This document shows, in pieces, positions 51,634-59,860 of a stretch of 64,000 bases of DNA. This DNA is from Streptomyces sclerotialus (GTDB lineage Bacteria; Actinomycetota; Actinomycetes; Streptomycetales; Streptomycetaceae). The notes beneath the pieces are model-generated. The model was not told where the DNA came from. It made no database searches and was given only the letters and a program-made list of their open reading frames with translations. The stretch lies in NCBI GenBank assembly GCA_000719105.1, contig JODX01000001.1, forward strand, positions 682,001 through 746,000. Direction: 5' to 3'. How positions within the stretch are numbered: the stretch's first letter is position 1; every line of letters begins with the position of its first letter. The translations under genes were made by a program, and so were the position numbers.

Positions 51634-52312
51634 GCGTACCGGTGGACGAGGGGGCGGTCGTGTCGCTCCCGTCACGGCGGCGGGAGCCGGACCCCTTCTT
51701 CAGCATCCGCACGACCACGAAGGCCAGCACGGCGATCACGGCCCCGACCAGCACGACCTTCGAGTAGGCGGAGACGACCGTCGTCACCTCGGCCCAGTTC
51801 TCACCCAGGAGATAGCCGGCGAGGACGAAGATCGTGTTCCAGATGGCGCTGCCGAGCGTGGTGAGCAGGGTGAACACGGCCAGCGGCATGCGCTCGACGC
51901 CGGCCGGTACCGAGATCAGGCTGCGGAAGATCGGGATCATCCGGCCGAAGAAGACCGCCTTGGTGCCGTGCTTGAGGAACCAGGCCTCCGTCTTCTCGAT
52001 GTCGGCGACCTTCACGAGGGGGAGGCGGGCGGCGACGGCGACGATGCGGTCACGGCCGAGCAGCGCACCGAGACCGTAGAGGGCGACGGCACCGATGACC
52101 GAGCCGGCGGTGGTCCACAGCAGCGCGGCGAACAGGTTCATCTGCCCCGTGCTCGCCGCGAACCCGGCGAGCGGCAGGATGACCTCGCTCGGCAGGGGTG
52201 GGAACAGGTTCTCCAGCGCGATGGCCAGACCGGCGCCGGGCGCGCCGAGCGTGTCCATCAGGCTGTTGATCCACTGGGGTGCGGGGCCGGCCTCCGCCGC
52301 CATGACTGTCAT
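51617..52312 (-). CDS. DedA-family membrane protein
   Basis: A 231-residue protein with about five membrane helices. DedA/SNARE-associated motifs: ENLFPPLPSEVILPLAGFAA, GRMIPIFRSLISVPAGVERMPLAVF (conserved Arg and Gly), and LGSAIWNTIFVLAGYLLG. DedA proteins are linked to undecaprenyl phosphate recycling and membrane potential homeostasis. ATG at 52312 (TVMAAEAG). Its C-terminal 6 codons overlap the HAD gene on the other strand. Confidence 0.94.
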   Translation of the reverse strand: MTVMAAEAGPAPQWINSLMDTLGAPGAGLAIALENLFPPLPSEVILPLAGFAASTGQMNLFAALLWTTAGSVIGAVALYGLGALLGRDRIVAVAARLPLVKVADIEKTEAWFLKHGTKAVFFGRMIPIFRSLISVPAGVERMPLAVFTLLTTLGSAIWNTIFVLAGYLLGENWAEVTTVVSAYSKVVLVGAVIAVLAFVVVRMLKKGSGSRRRDGSDTTAPSSTGTPTGRR

Positions 52313-52376
52313 GGGGCCACGGTAGGAACGCGAAGCTGAAGGGGAGCTGAGGATGCGGTTCCGGCCGGCTCACCCC

Positions 52377-52610
52377 TCAGCCGCAGCAGCCCCCGCCGCA
52401 ACAACCGCCCCCGCCCCCGCCACCGCCGCCGGCCGGGCGGGACGCGCCGGCCGGACCCGCCGCCGACCCGCCCACGGCCACCGTCGACAACAGCTTCACC
52501 GTGTCGGTGTGGCCGGCGGGGCAGTCGGCGGGCGCGGACGACTCCGCCATGGGACGGCTCAGTTCGAAGGTGTCGCCGCAGGTACGGCAGCGGTACTCGT
52601 AGCGAGGCAT
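52377..52610 (-). CDS. FmdB-family zinc ribbon with Gly/Cys-rich tail
   Basis: A 77-residue protein. N-terminal regulatory ribbon MPRYEYRCRTCGDTFELSRPM (CxxC), the second half CPAGHTDTVKLLSTVAV supplying Cys and His. An unusual tail of nine glycines and then CCGGGCCG follows. FmdB ribbons are putative regulators. The tail of four cysteines could bind metal or lie in disulfides. ATG at 52610. Confidence 0.88.
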   Translation of the reverse strand: MPRYEYRCRTCGDTFELSRPMAESSAPADCPAGHTDTVKLLSTVAVGGSAAGPAGASRPAGGGGGGGGGCCGGGCCG

Positions 52611-52676
52611 GCGCACAGGTTAGCGGGGACCGACCGGGCTCAGGAGGCCGCACAGGTCAGCTCGCCCCGACGGGGC

Positions 52677-54119
52677 TCAGGAGGCCCCGCCGCCCCGATC
52701 CTCGCGGATCCGGGCCACGACCCGCGCCACGGTCACGCGCACGGCCTCCGTCTCCGTCAGGAAATGCCAGTAGTCCGGGTGCCGCCCCTCCAGCGTGGCG
52801 ATCGCGCGCTCCAGCCGGGCCACGGAGTCGTCGAGCGGACGCGCGTGCCGCGGATCGGGGGTGGCACGGCCCGCCATGGCCAGCCGCTGGGCGTCGCGGA
52901 TGGCGAACCGGGTGCGCTCGATCTCCTGCTGCGGATCCTTCTGCACGGCGTTCAGCCGCCCCAGCCGGTCGCCCGCGGCGGAGACGGCCTCGTCGGTGCT
53001 GTTCAGCAGCGCCCGAACCGTCGACAGCAGGGCGGTCGCGTCCGGCCAGCGCTGCTCGTCCCGCGCGGCCCGGGCCTCGCGCAACTTCCCCTCGGCCTGC
53101 CGCACGCTCTCCGCGGCCTGCTCCGGCACGCCCTGCAGATCCTGCCAGCACGCGGCCGCGAAACGCCGGCGCAGTTCGCTCAGCACCGGCTCCACCTGCT
53201 CGGTCCGGGTGGTCAGCGCCTGGGCCCGGGTGCGCAGCGACACCAGCCGGCGGTCGATCTCGGCGGCCCGCTCCGGCAGCCGCTCGGCCTCCGCCCGCAC
53301 CGCCTCGGCCTCCCGTACGACCCGGTCGGCACGCTCCAGGGTCCGCGGCACGCCGTGCTGCCCGGCGCCCTGGTTCAGCCTGGTCAGCTCGGGAGCGAGG
53401 GCGGCGAGCCGGGCGGCCAGGTCATCGGCTCTGAGCCCCGACTCCCGTACGGAGTCGAGGGCACCGGTGGCGGCGAGCAGGGCCTGACGGGCGCGTTCGA
53501 CGGCCGGGGCGAGCCGGGCCAACTGGGTCTCGGCCTTGCCGAGGAGCGGCCCGAGCCCCGCGGCGAAACGGTCCAGTTCCCCCTTCACCCGCCCGAGCTC
53601 GTCCTTCGCGGCGGTCAGCTCGGCACGGGCACGGGAAGCGGTGGAGGCCTCCAGATCGTCCCGGTCCAGATCATGGGCATCGACGGCCTCGATGTACCGG
53701 TGACTGACCTCGTCGATCCGCCGCCCCAGCGCCTCGAACCCGGACACCGCACGGCGCGCCTCGGCCGAGTCATCGACAGCGCTGATCGTCTCTATGGAGA
53801 TCCGCAGATCCCGCTGGGCGGTGTCGAGCTCGTAGAACGCGGCAGCCGCGGCGTCCTTCGCGGCCTGCGCCTCGGCCCGCTGGCTCTCGGCCCGCCCACC
53901 GAACCACCGCCGGGTCCCGCCACCGCCACCGGTGAAGGCGGCGGGCAGAGCGAGCGCGGCGAGCACGGGAAGGGCCGCGACCAGCATCAGCAGACCGCGG
54001 CCGAGGGTACCGGTGGCACTACGGGTACTACGCGTACTACGGGCACTGTTTGGTGCGTTTGGTGTGCTTGGTGTGTTCGGCGTGTTCGGCGTGTACGGCT
54101 GCGAAGGTATCGCCGTCAC
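52677..54119 (-). CDS. Coiled-coil membrane-anchored protein
   Basis: A 480-residue protein: N-terminal low-complexity repeat (TPNTPNTPSTPNAPN, then ARSTRSTRSATG), one hydrophobic segment (GLLMLVAALPVLAALALPAAF, about 43-63), then long helices rich in Ala, Glu, Arg and Leu with heptads (about 75-370) and a C-terminal EIERTRFAIRDAQRLAMAGRA. Probably anchored with the helical domain outside or in the cytosol. I do not recognise a family. GTG at 54119 with GAGAGGG ahead. It is near the DUF4097 gene on the same strand, 74 bp downstream. Confidence 0.8.
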   Translation of the reverse strand: MTAIPSQPYTPNTPNTPSTPNAPNSARSTRSTRSATGTLGRGLLMLVAALPVLAALALPAAFTGGGGGTRRWFGGRAESQRAEAQAAKDAAAAAFYELDTAQRDLRISIETISAVDDSAEARRAVSGFEALGRRIDEVSHRYIEAVDAHDLDRDDLEASTASRARAELTAAKDELGRVKGELDRFAAGLGPLLGKAETQLARLAPAVERARQALLAATGALDSVRESGLRADDLAARLAALAPELTRLNQGAGQHGVPRTLERADRVVREAEAVRAEAERLPERAAEIDRRLVSLRTRAQALTTRTEQVEPVLSELRRRFAAACWQDLQGVPEQAAESVRQAEGKLREARAARDEQRWPDATALLSTVRALLNSTDEAVSAAGDRLGRLNAVQKDPQQEIERTRFAIRDAQRLAMAGRATPDPRHARPLDDSVARLERAIATLEGRHPDYWHFLTETEAVRVTVARVVARIREDRGGGAS

Positions 54120-54193
54120 ATCCCTCTCCCGTGCTGTGATCCGCCCTGCCCAGTGTCATTCTCCCACCGGACAAGGACGAACACACGGGCCGT

Positions 54194-55066
54194 TCAGTTC
54201 GCCGTGCGCACCTTGACCGAGCCGTCCTGCGTCTGCGCGGTGACCACATGGGCGCTGGATTCGTCGCGGGGCACGGACACATCGACGGAACCGTCGGCGC
54301 TCTTGGCCGTCACACGGTACGTGTCACGCGGCAACCCGATGTCGACGGAGCCGTCGTCACTCCGCGCCTCCACCACATCCGGCACGACCCCGAGCTCGAT
54401 CCTGACCGCCCCGTCCTTCGTACTGGCCTTGACGCTGCGCGCCTCGACCCCCTCCGCGCGGACGGACCCGTCGTCGGAGTGCATCTCCAGCGACCCACTG
54501 CTGTCGGACACGCGTACGGACCCGTCCGCGGTACGCAACCGCAGTGTCCCGCTGCTGTCCGCGACGCGCACGGATCCGTCGTCCGTACGCACCTCCAGCG
54601 GCCCGCTGATGCCCGAGACCCGCACCGACCCGTCCCCGGTACGAATGCTCAGCGCCTCCTCGAACCCCTCGGCGGTCACACTCCCGTCCCCGTCCTTCAC
54701 CGTGACGGCGACACCGTGCGGCACCTCGATACGGTGCTTGGCCGAGCAGTCGGCGACGAAGCCGGAGCACCTCAGGCGCAGCTTCAGCCGGTCGTCCTCC
54801 ATCTCCCAGGACACCTTCGGATCCGAGCCCACGACGACGCGCCCCTCGAACCACCGGGTCACCTTCACCTCGTCCACGTCCGCGGGGACGAGCTCGAGCG
54901 CGGAGTCGTCGGAGTCGACGGTGAGGGTACGGCCCTGAAGGGCGAAGGACCGGTGCTCCGGCTCGCTGTCCTGCCCGGCGTCGGCACACGAGGCGACGCC
55001 CGCCCCTAGCACCGCGACGACTCCGGCGACGGCCACCGCGCGGGCGCTGCGGGCTGTACGAGCCAT
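54194..55066 (-). CDS. DUF4097-family repeat lipoprotein
   Basis: A 290-residue exported protein. Signal peptide with SCAD lipobox (Cys27 in GAGVASCADAGQ). The body is a beta-helix-like array of short strands each containing DGSV: KDGDGSV, RTGDGSV, RTDDGSV, RTADGSV, HSDDGSV, SDDGSV, SADGSV, TQDGSV, about 15-22 residues apart. Such DUF4097 repeats form a right-handed solenoid at the cell surface. ATG at 55066. The downstream coiled-coil gene may be co-transcribed. Confidence 0.9.
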   Translation of the reverse strand: MARTARSARAVAVAGVVAVLGAGVASCADAGQDSEPEHRSFALQGRTLTVDSDDSALELVPADVDEVKVTRWFEGRVVVGSDPKVSWEMEDDRLKLRLRCSGFVADCSAKHRIEVPHGVAVTVKDGDGSVTAEGFEEALSIRTGDGSVRVSGISGPLEVRTDDGSVRVADSSGTLRLRTADGSVRVSDSSGSLEMHSDDGSVRAEGVEARSVKASTKDGAVRIELGVVPDVVEARSDDGSVDIGLPRDTYRVTAKSADGSVDVSVPRDESSAHVVTAQTQDGSVKVRTAN

Positions 55067-55294
55067 GAGAATCTCCCCCTGAACCTGGAACGTGCTGCAC
55101 TGTCGGCTCTCGACGTACTCGACCGTACGGAGCGGGAGGGCCGGGCGGGATCCGGACCACTCCCGGATGAGAGGTAGGGATAACCCCCGAGGCGCTCCTC
55201 GCCGTCACCGGGCGCCGTGCGGACCGTCCGGAGACACTTCGGGAACGGGTTTGCAGGGCATCCCCTCAGGCCATGTAGGCTGTCGACTCGTCCC

Positions 55295-55366
55295 GGGCGC
55301 GTAGCTCAGCGGTAGAGCGCCGCCCTTACAAGGCGGATGTCGGCGGTTCGAAACCGTCCGCGCCCA
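55295..55366 (+). tRNA. tRNA-Val (anticodon TAC)
   Basis: A 72-nt cloverleaf: acceptor GGGCGCG pairs with CGCGCCC at 55359-55365, discriminator A; D-arm GCTC..GAGC; anticodon stem CCGCC/GGCGG around CTTACAA, giving anticodon TAC for GUA codons; T-arm CGGCGGTTCGAAACCG. The CCA end is not encoded. A strong terminator follows at 55373. Confidence 0.96.
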
Positions 55367-55372
55367 CCGGGG

Positions 55373-55408
55373 AGAAGGCCCCCAGCCGATCTTGGCTGGG
55401 GGCCTTCT
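55373..55408 (+). terminator. Terminator after tRNA-Val
   Basis: A 15-bp perfect stem AGAAGGCCCCCAGCC with its complement and GATCTT loop, 6 nt past the tRNA end. Confidence 0.88.
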
Positions 55409-55424
55409 GCATCCAGGTTCGACA

Positions 55425-55775
55425 TCAGGTCTGCTTCTCGCCGAGGGCCGTGCGCAGCCAGTCGAGGGATCCGGTTCCCAGGACCGCGTCGGCGAGTTCG
55501 TTCGCGGTCTTGGTGACGAGCCGGCCGCGGCTGTTGTCGATCCACCGCTGGGCGTTCTCGTAGCCCTGGGCCTTGTACTCGACACCCTGGATAAGGCACT
55601 TCAGCTTGTCGGCGTCCCGGGCACAGGTCGCCTCGGCGGACTCCTTCGCCTCGTACTCCGCGACGAGGTCCCGCACCGCCGAGGCCAGGACCTCCGGCAT
55701 GCCCGAGATCTGGTCAGCGGTGACCGCCTGCGGGTCGGCCTGGTGGGTTGAGGAGAAGGAGATGCATCCCGACTG
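55425..55775 (-). pseudogene. HD-domain hydrolase remnant, 5' truncated
   Basis: The intact frame from 55700 (91 aa) reads MPEVLASAVRDLVAEYEAKESAEATCARDADKLKCLIQGVEYKAQGYENAQRWID, the C-terminal half of HD-domain phosphohydrolases (conserved ARDADKL). The same frame continues upstream as THQADPQAVTADQISG without a start, and the N-terminal half with the first HD motifs is missing. So it is a 5'-truncated relic, unless the ATG at 55700 makes a short product. It lies just past tRNA-Val. Confidence 0.6.
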
Positions 55776-55805
55776 AACCGTCCTCTCTGATCCCTGGCTC
55801 GCCTA

Positions 55806-56559
55806 ATGTGCCCGCATGACCTCGACAGAGAGGTCCTGGAGGCGGACGGCGTGCAGCGCCGGATACCGGTGGCGGCGATAGACCAGGTCGACGTTCACGG
55901 CGCCAAGGGCCGACGGCTGACCGTCGTATTGACGGACAGCCGACGGCTGACCGTCGTATTGACGGACGACGAGCCCGTGGCATACCACCTCGGTGCCGCA
56001 GTGCCCATGCCGTGCACGAGTTCGCGCAGGCCGTCCGCCGTGCACTGCCCGTACGCGACGCCGACGAGCCGCGCCCGGACAGTGCGAAGTCGGTGACCGA
56101 GAAACCGCTGGAGCGGGCGGCACCGAACCGGGTCCGTCTGCTCTGGTCCCCCGGGTACGCAGCATCCAGAGTGTTCGGAACACCTGCCATCCGCCTCGCG
56201 CACCCTCCACTCCGCCGGCGAGCAGGAGGGGCGCCACCGCCCAGAGGTGCCCTGGAATCACCTCGCGAATAGTGCCCTGGATCACCGTGGAGGGAGAGCT
56301 GCAGGGGACCCACTGGCACGAGGGTGGCAACCAACATCACTACGCGTATGTCGACGGTCACGGCGTACGGCGTGAGTGTAAGAGCTCGGACGGGGGTGCC
56401 GAGCGGGCCGAGATCACGTACGACCCCGCGGACCCCGGTACCGCCATGGTCGGTCGCCGTACGACAGGATGGCTTGCGCTCGGTGCGGTACTCATTCTGC
56501 TGACGGGTGCTGTGCTGTTGGCCGGTGTCGCGTTCGTGGTGGTGGCGCTGGTCACTTGA
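55806..56559 (+). pseudogene. DUF3592-like membrane protein gene, broken by frameshift and internal inversion
   Basis: Piece 1 (55806-about 55998, one frame): EADGVQRRIPVAAIDQVDVHGAKGRRLTVVLT. Piece 2 (from 56012, other frame): HEFAQAVRRALPVRDADEPRP..VTEKPLERAAP. Piece 3 (about 56150-56286) is readable only on the opposite strand: VIPGHLWAVAPLLLAGGVEGARGGWQVFRTLWMLRTRG. Piece 4 (56281-56559, plus strand again): ITVEGELQGTHWHEGGNQ..RAEITYDPADPGTAMVGRR, then a membrane helix WLALGAVLILLTGAVLLAGVAFVVVALV. Together they restore a DUF3592-like protein, with piece 3 inverted in place. A 30-bp tandem duplication and two GTGCCCTGG direct repeats mark the region. Confidence 0.7.
55909..55968 (+). repeat. 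30-bp exact tandem duplication
   Basis: Two copies of a 30-bp unit (start GCCGACGGCTGACC), adding ten residues (RRLTVVLTDS type) to the pseudogene. In frame by length but within a dead gene. Confidence 0.8.
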
Positions 56560-56824
56560 TCGTCTACCGGGGAGCCCGGAGGGAATGCGCTCCCCGAGCT
56601 TTCCTGTTACTCCACACCGTGCCCCTGGCGTGCCCGTTTGAGAGGCGCGCCAGGGAAGCCAAGGGGGGAACACCGGGCAGCGCACCGCGAAGGCGCAGAT
56701 CAGCTTCCCCCGCGTCAGGCCGGATCCACGTACGCGATCTTCCCAACTGTTGCTCCAGGCCCCTGTGGCTCCGCTTGGCTGCCATTGAAGTGCCATCGCC
56801 TTCGCGCCAGGAGGGTAACCGTTT

Positions 56825-57442
56825 TCAGCCCATCGAAAGCGTGCGCGAAGGCCTACCGCTTTCCGGAGAGAGATCGACGAGATGTACCTGCGCGTCCTCT
56901 CCCCCTCCGGTGACCAGGCGTATCTGGTCGGGCTCCATCCATGAAGCCTCGACCAGGGCGTTGCTTGAGGCGTCACCGTTGAAGTAGCCGACCTGCCAGC
57001 GTCGCTTGGTCAGACCGGATCCTTCGTCGATGTAGACCCACCACAGGGGGTCGATCAGCGCTGCCCCTTCCACCACCACAAGATGCCGATCGGAGCGATT
57101 GGGCGCAGCTTCGTTCATCGTCGTCCGATGCCCGGAACTGTTGAAAAGAAAGACCGGTACCGCGAGGAGCGTGACCAGGAGGGCCGCTGTCACTGACAGG
57201 ATTCGGACGGCGAGGCTTCGTACACCGATGAGGACAGCAGCCGCCAAAGCCGTCGACGCCAACGTGCCGAAGAGCATGGGGTGATGGAAGACCTGCGCCA
57301 CCACGAGCAATCCACCAGACCGGCTGGACCACCAGCCCGCCGTCTCGGCCACCGCAAGGGCCCCCGCTGCCCCCACCAGACCGAGCGCAGCCGTCCGACG
57401 CCGCCGGACCGTCAACTCCACCACGACCAGCCCCCACCTCAT
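56825..57442 (-). CDS. Hypothetical membrane protein, 3 TM
   Basis: About 205 residues. Three hydrophobic segments: TAALGLVGAAGALAVAE, FHHPMLFGTLASTALAAAVLIGV, and ILSVTAALLVTLLAVPVFLF. An external or cytosolic domain of about 90 residues follows (HLVVVEGAALIDPLWWVYIDEGSGLTKRRWQVGYFNGDASSNALVEASWMEPDQIRLVTGGGEDAQVHLVDL). I do not recognise it. The start is uncertain: ATG at 57442, or a GTG near 57427 with AGGTGGGG upstream. Part of the accessory zone after tRNA-Val. Confidence 0.65.
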   Translation of the reverse strand: MRWGLVVVELTVRRRRTAALGLVGAAGALAVAETAGWWSSRSGGLLVVAQVFHHPMLFGTLASTALAAAVLIGVRSLAVRILSVTAALLVTLLAVPVFLFNSSGHRTTMNEAAPNRSDRHLVVVEGAALIDPLWWVYIDEGSGLTKRRWQVGYFNGDASSNALVEASWMEPDQIRLVTGGGEDAQVHLVDLSPESGRPSRTLSMG

Positions 57443-57772
57443 CAGGTACGGTCACAGGATATTGGCCCTCCCGGAGATGGCCCCACCAGGTGTGATCACG
57501 CTATGAACGTCATCCGCGCTCCACGAGAAACGGCGTCGAAGGCGGTGGTCAGCGGCCATGCTGTACAGCGGCGGAGTGCAGCAACGCGCTGGATGTCCTG
57601 TACCACGGTCCATCCGGCGCTCGCGGTGTCCCCACAGGTAATCGCCCGACGCATGCCCCTGACAGGATCAGGACACCAGGTGGCTCACTTCCCGGCCGGT
57701 CAGGGACGCACCGATGAGTTGGTCCGGCTCGGAGAGTCTCACCAGCGTTGACGGCAACCACAGGAGGAACGC
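57443..57772. other. Intergenic region, possible decayed gene
   Basis: About 330 bp. A plus-strand frame at 57503-57751 has poor codon bias and no recognisable domain; it is not called. The 3' end carries CAGGAGGA, the ribosome site for the reductase gene. Confidence 0.4.
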
Positions 57773-58417
57773 GTGGCTCAGTTACTGAGGGTCCAGAATT
57801 TCAACGTCTCGAGTGACGGCATCGGTGCCGGTGAGGATCAGAGCCTTGCGAGCCCGTTCGGGCACGTCGATCCGGGGAGGCTGTTCGCCTGGGCCGGCGC
57901 CACGGCGAGCTGGCCCATGCGCACCGATCCCGGTGGAAGCCGGGGGCTCGACGACTACTTCACGCGGGACTTCGCGCGCAACATCGGCGCCGAAATCATG
58001 GGCCGCAACAAGTTCGGGCCGCAGCGCGGACCCTGGCAGGATCATGAGTGGCGCGGCTGGTGGGGTGACGAGCCTCCGTTCCGCACCCCGGTCTTCGTCA
58101 TGACCCACCACAAGCGTCCTTCGTTCACGCTTTCCGACACCACGTTCCACTTCGTCGACGGCGATCCGGTCACGGTCCTCGAGCAGGCCCGGCAGGCGGC
58201 GCAGGGCAAGGACGTCCGACTCGGCGGCGGGGTCACCACCGTCCGGCAGTTCCTCGACGCCGACCTCGTCGACACCCTGCATGTGGCGGTCTCGCCGGTG
58301 AAGCTCGGGTCCGGGCTACGACTCTGGGAGTCCCCCGATGAGCTGCTCGACCGCTTCCACCTGGAGGTGGTGCCCAGCCCGAGCGGCGTGACGCACCACC
58401 TGTTCTGGCGGAAGTAA
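57773..58417 (+). CDS. Dihydrofolate-reductase-like (RibD C-terminal) protein with TTA codon
   Basis: A 214-residue RibD-C/DHFR-fold reductase: VQNFNVSSDGIGAGEDQSLASPFG at the N-terminus, EIMGRNKFGPQRGPW, PVFVMTHHKRPSFTLSDTTFHFVDGDP, then DVRLGGGVTTVRQFLDADLVDTLHVAVSPVKLGSGLRLW, the RibD-C core. Probably NADPH-dependent with unknown substrate. GTG start at 57773, with AGGAGGA 4 nt upstream. Codon 4 is TTA (57782-57784), so translation near the start may depend on bldA tRNA. Confidence 0.9.
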   Translation: MAQLLRVQNFNVSSDGIGAGEDQSLASPFGHVDPGRLFAWAGATASWPMRTDPGGSRGLDDYFTRDFARNIGAEIMGRNKFGPQRGPWQDHEWRGWWGDEPPFRTPVFVMTHHKRPSFTLSDTTFHFVDGDPVTVLEQARQAAQGKDVRLGGGVTTVRQFLDADLVDTLHVAVSPVKLGSGLRLWESPDELLDRFHLEVVPSPSGVTHHLFWRK

Positions 58418-58795
58418 CCGGGCCGCCTCCAAGCTGCCCCTGGACGGGCCTGTTGCCGGTGCCGGATCTGTCAAGGCTGTCGCTCTGCACTGACATCAGC
58501 GGCTGACACCAACGAGCGCGAACAACGGGGACCTGAGCCGGACAGCAGCGCACGAGCAGGCGAGGCACGGAGCGCCTTGACCGATGTCGCCGACAGCGCA
58601 CGATCGACCTGATAAGGAGGAAGCCAGCTCTTGCCTTTTCGCCTTCGTTGCTTGTAGGCGTGTGCTTGTCGGGCGCGCCAAGCGCTGTCACGCAGCAGCG
58701 TGTTGATACCGCCGTCGGCTTGCGCATCAGGGCGCCTTCTATGATCGCGTGCAGGTCAGGCCCCTTGGGCGCGCGGTTGCAAGCGGCGGGAAGAG
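58418..58795. other. Intergenic stretch, no gene supported
   Basis: About 378 bp with more A/T and less codon periodicity than its neighbours. No domain-bearing frame, hairpin or tRNA was found. Confidence 0.5.
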
Positions 58796-59161
58796 ATGAC
58801 GGAATTCAGCAGTACGGGATGGATTGCCCTTTTTTCCAATCGGCAGGCGAACGTCGAGGGCTGGGATCTGGTAACCCGCACGGCCCTCGTTGTTGACTCC
58901 GAGCGAGGTGCTATGCGGCCCGTGTCTGACTACCCAGACTTCTCACGCCTGATCAGGGCCCATAAAGTGATCGGCGCTGTGCCTGATCGCGGGCACCGTG
59001 CACATTGGCGAGGTGAGCACGAAGCTCCCCTAACAGAAGAAATTGTCGGTTGGCTCGTGACTGATCTCGGTGCCGTTCTTCCGTTCACTGAGGGCGGAGT
59101 CACGGCAGAGGATGCTGATCTCATCCTTGCGCCGGGAGAGGACCCGCCCTCAGAGGCATAG
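58796..59161 (+). CDS. Hypothetical protein, 121 aa, atypical codon use
   Basis: A 121-residue soluble protein, MTEFSSTGWIALFSNRQANVEGWDLVTRTALVVDSERGAMRPVSDYPDFSRLI..., acidic at the C-terminus (TAEDADLILAPGEDPPSEA). Codon use is laxer (CTT TTT, ATT, GTT GTT) than in core genes, suggesting recent acquisition. No family recognised. The start ATG 58796 lies after AGAGATG with a weak ribosome site. Confidence 0.6.
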   Translation: MTEFSSTGWIALFSNRQANVEGWDLVTRTALVVDSERGAMRPVSDYPDFSRLIRAHKVIGAVPDRGHRAHWRGEHEAPLTEEIVGWLVTDLGAVLPFTEGGVTAEDADLILAPGEDPPSEA

Positions 59162-59210
59162 GGTGTCTCGCCGAGGTCGGCCGGTGGGAAGCCGGAAGTC
59201 CGGGCGTTGC

Positions 59211-59642
59211 TCATGTGATCTCTGCAGAAGGTGGTCGGGCCCGCCGGTGCAGGGCTGCGCCGACGCAGGCCAGGAGGATGGCAAGCCCTGCCGGCAGGCA
59301 GACGAGTACGTTGATCCACATGGGGACGTGCTCCACCGTTGCACCGTCGGAGTAGACGCAGGCGCTGCGGAGAGGCCAGTGCTCCTGCTCGATGCCTGCC
59401 AAGTCGGCACCGGAGGCGTTCCGGTCTTCGCAGGACTCGGGGAACGGACCCCCCAAGGTGGCTGAGAACCATCCGTAGCAGTACGCGGCTGCTGTCAAGG
59501 AACCGAGGATCAGAACGAGGATTGCGCAGAGCCTGGGCGGAGACAGCGGAGGGTTCCTCAACATCAGGGCCACGGTCACGGTGCCCGCCGCCGCGGTAGC
59601 CAGAGCGATGAGCAGCAGCATGCCCGTCAAAGGCATCGACAC
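59211..59642 (-). CDS. Hypothetical membrane protein
   Basis: A 143-residue protein with three to four hydrophobic segments: LLLIALATAAAGTVTVALML, LCAILVLILGSLTAAAYCYGWF, and INVLVCLPAGLAILLACVGAAL. An external loop of about 35 residues (PFPESCEDRNASGADLAGIEQEHWPLRSACVYSDGATVEH) has two cysteines possibly in a disulfide. GTG at 59642 has AAGGG 7 nt upstream. Not recognised. Confidence 0.65.
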   Translation of the reverse strand: MSMPLTGMLLLIALATAAAGTVTVALMLRNPPLSPPRLCAILVLILGSLTAAAYCYGWFSATLGGPFPESCEDRNASGADLAGIEQEHWPLRSACVYSDGATVEHVPMWINVLVCLPAGLAILLACVGAALHRRARPPSAEIT

Positions 59643-59860
59643 GGTATTCCCTTCTCGCAGGGAGGAAGCACGATGGGTGAGGGACCGACGCGGGCGGAGC
59701 TGCTTTTCGGTTCTTTCTCGTAGTGGCCGTCCCCACCGTTGTCGGGCGGGACAGCTCTTGCGTTCCTGCCTGGTCGGACTGATGGCTGAGGGTGTGGATG
59801 ACGGCACTGCTGCGGCGGCGTAGGCGAAGCCGAACTGCGTAGTGCGCCAGGACGGTGTTG

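Noticed and set aside
56469..56987. 172-aa open frame over the end of the pseudogene
   Set aside because: Overlaps the DUF3592-like C-terminus and the membrane protein antisense; no family.
57503..57751. Plus-strand open frame ahead of the RibD-like gene
   Set aside because: Laxer codon use, no start signal and no domain; not enough to call.
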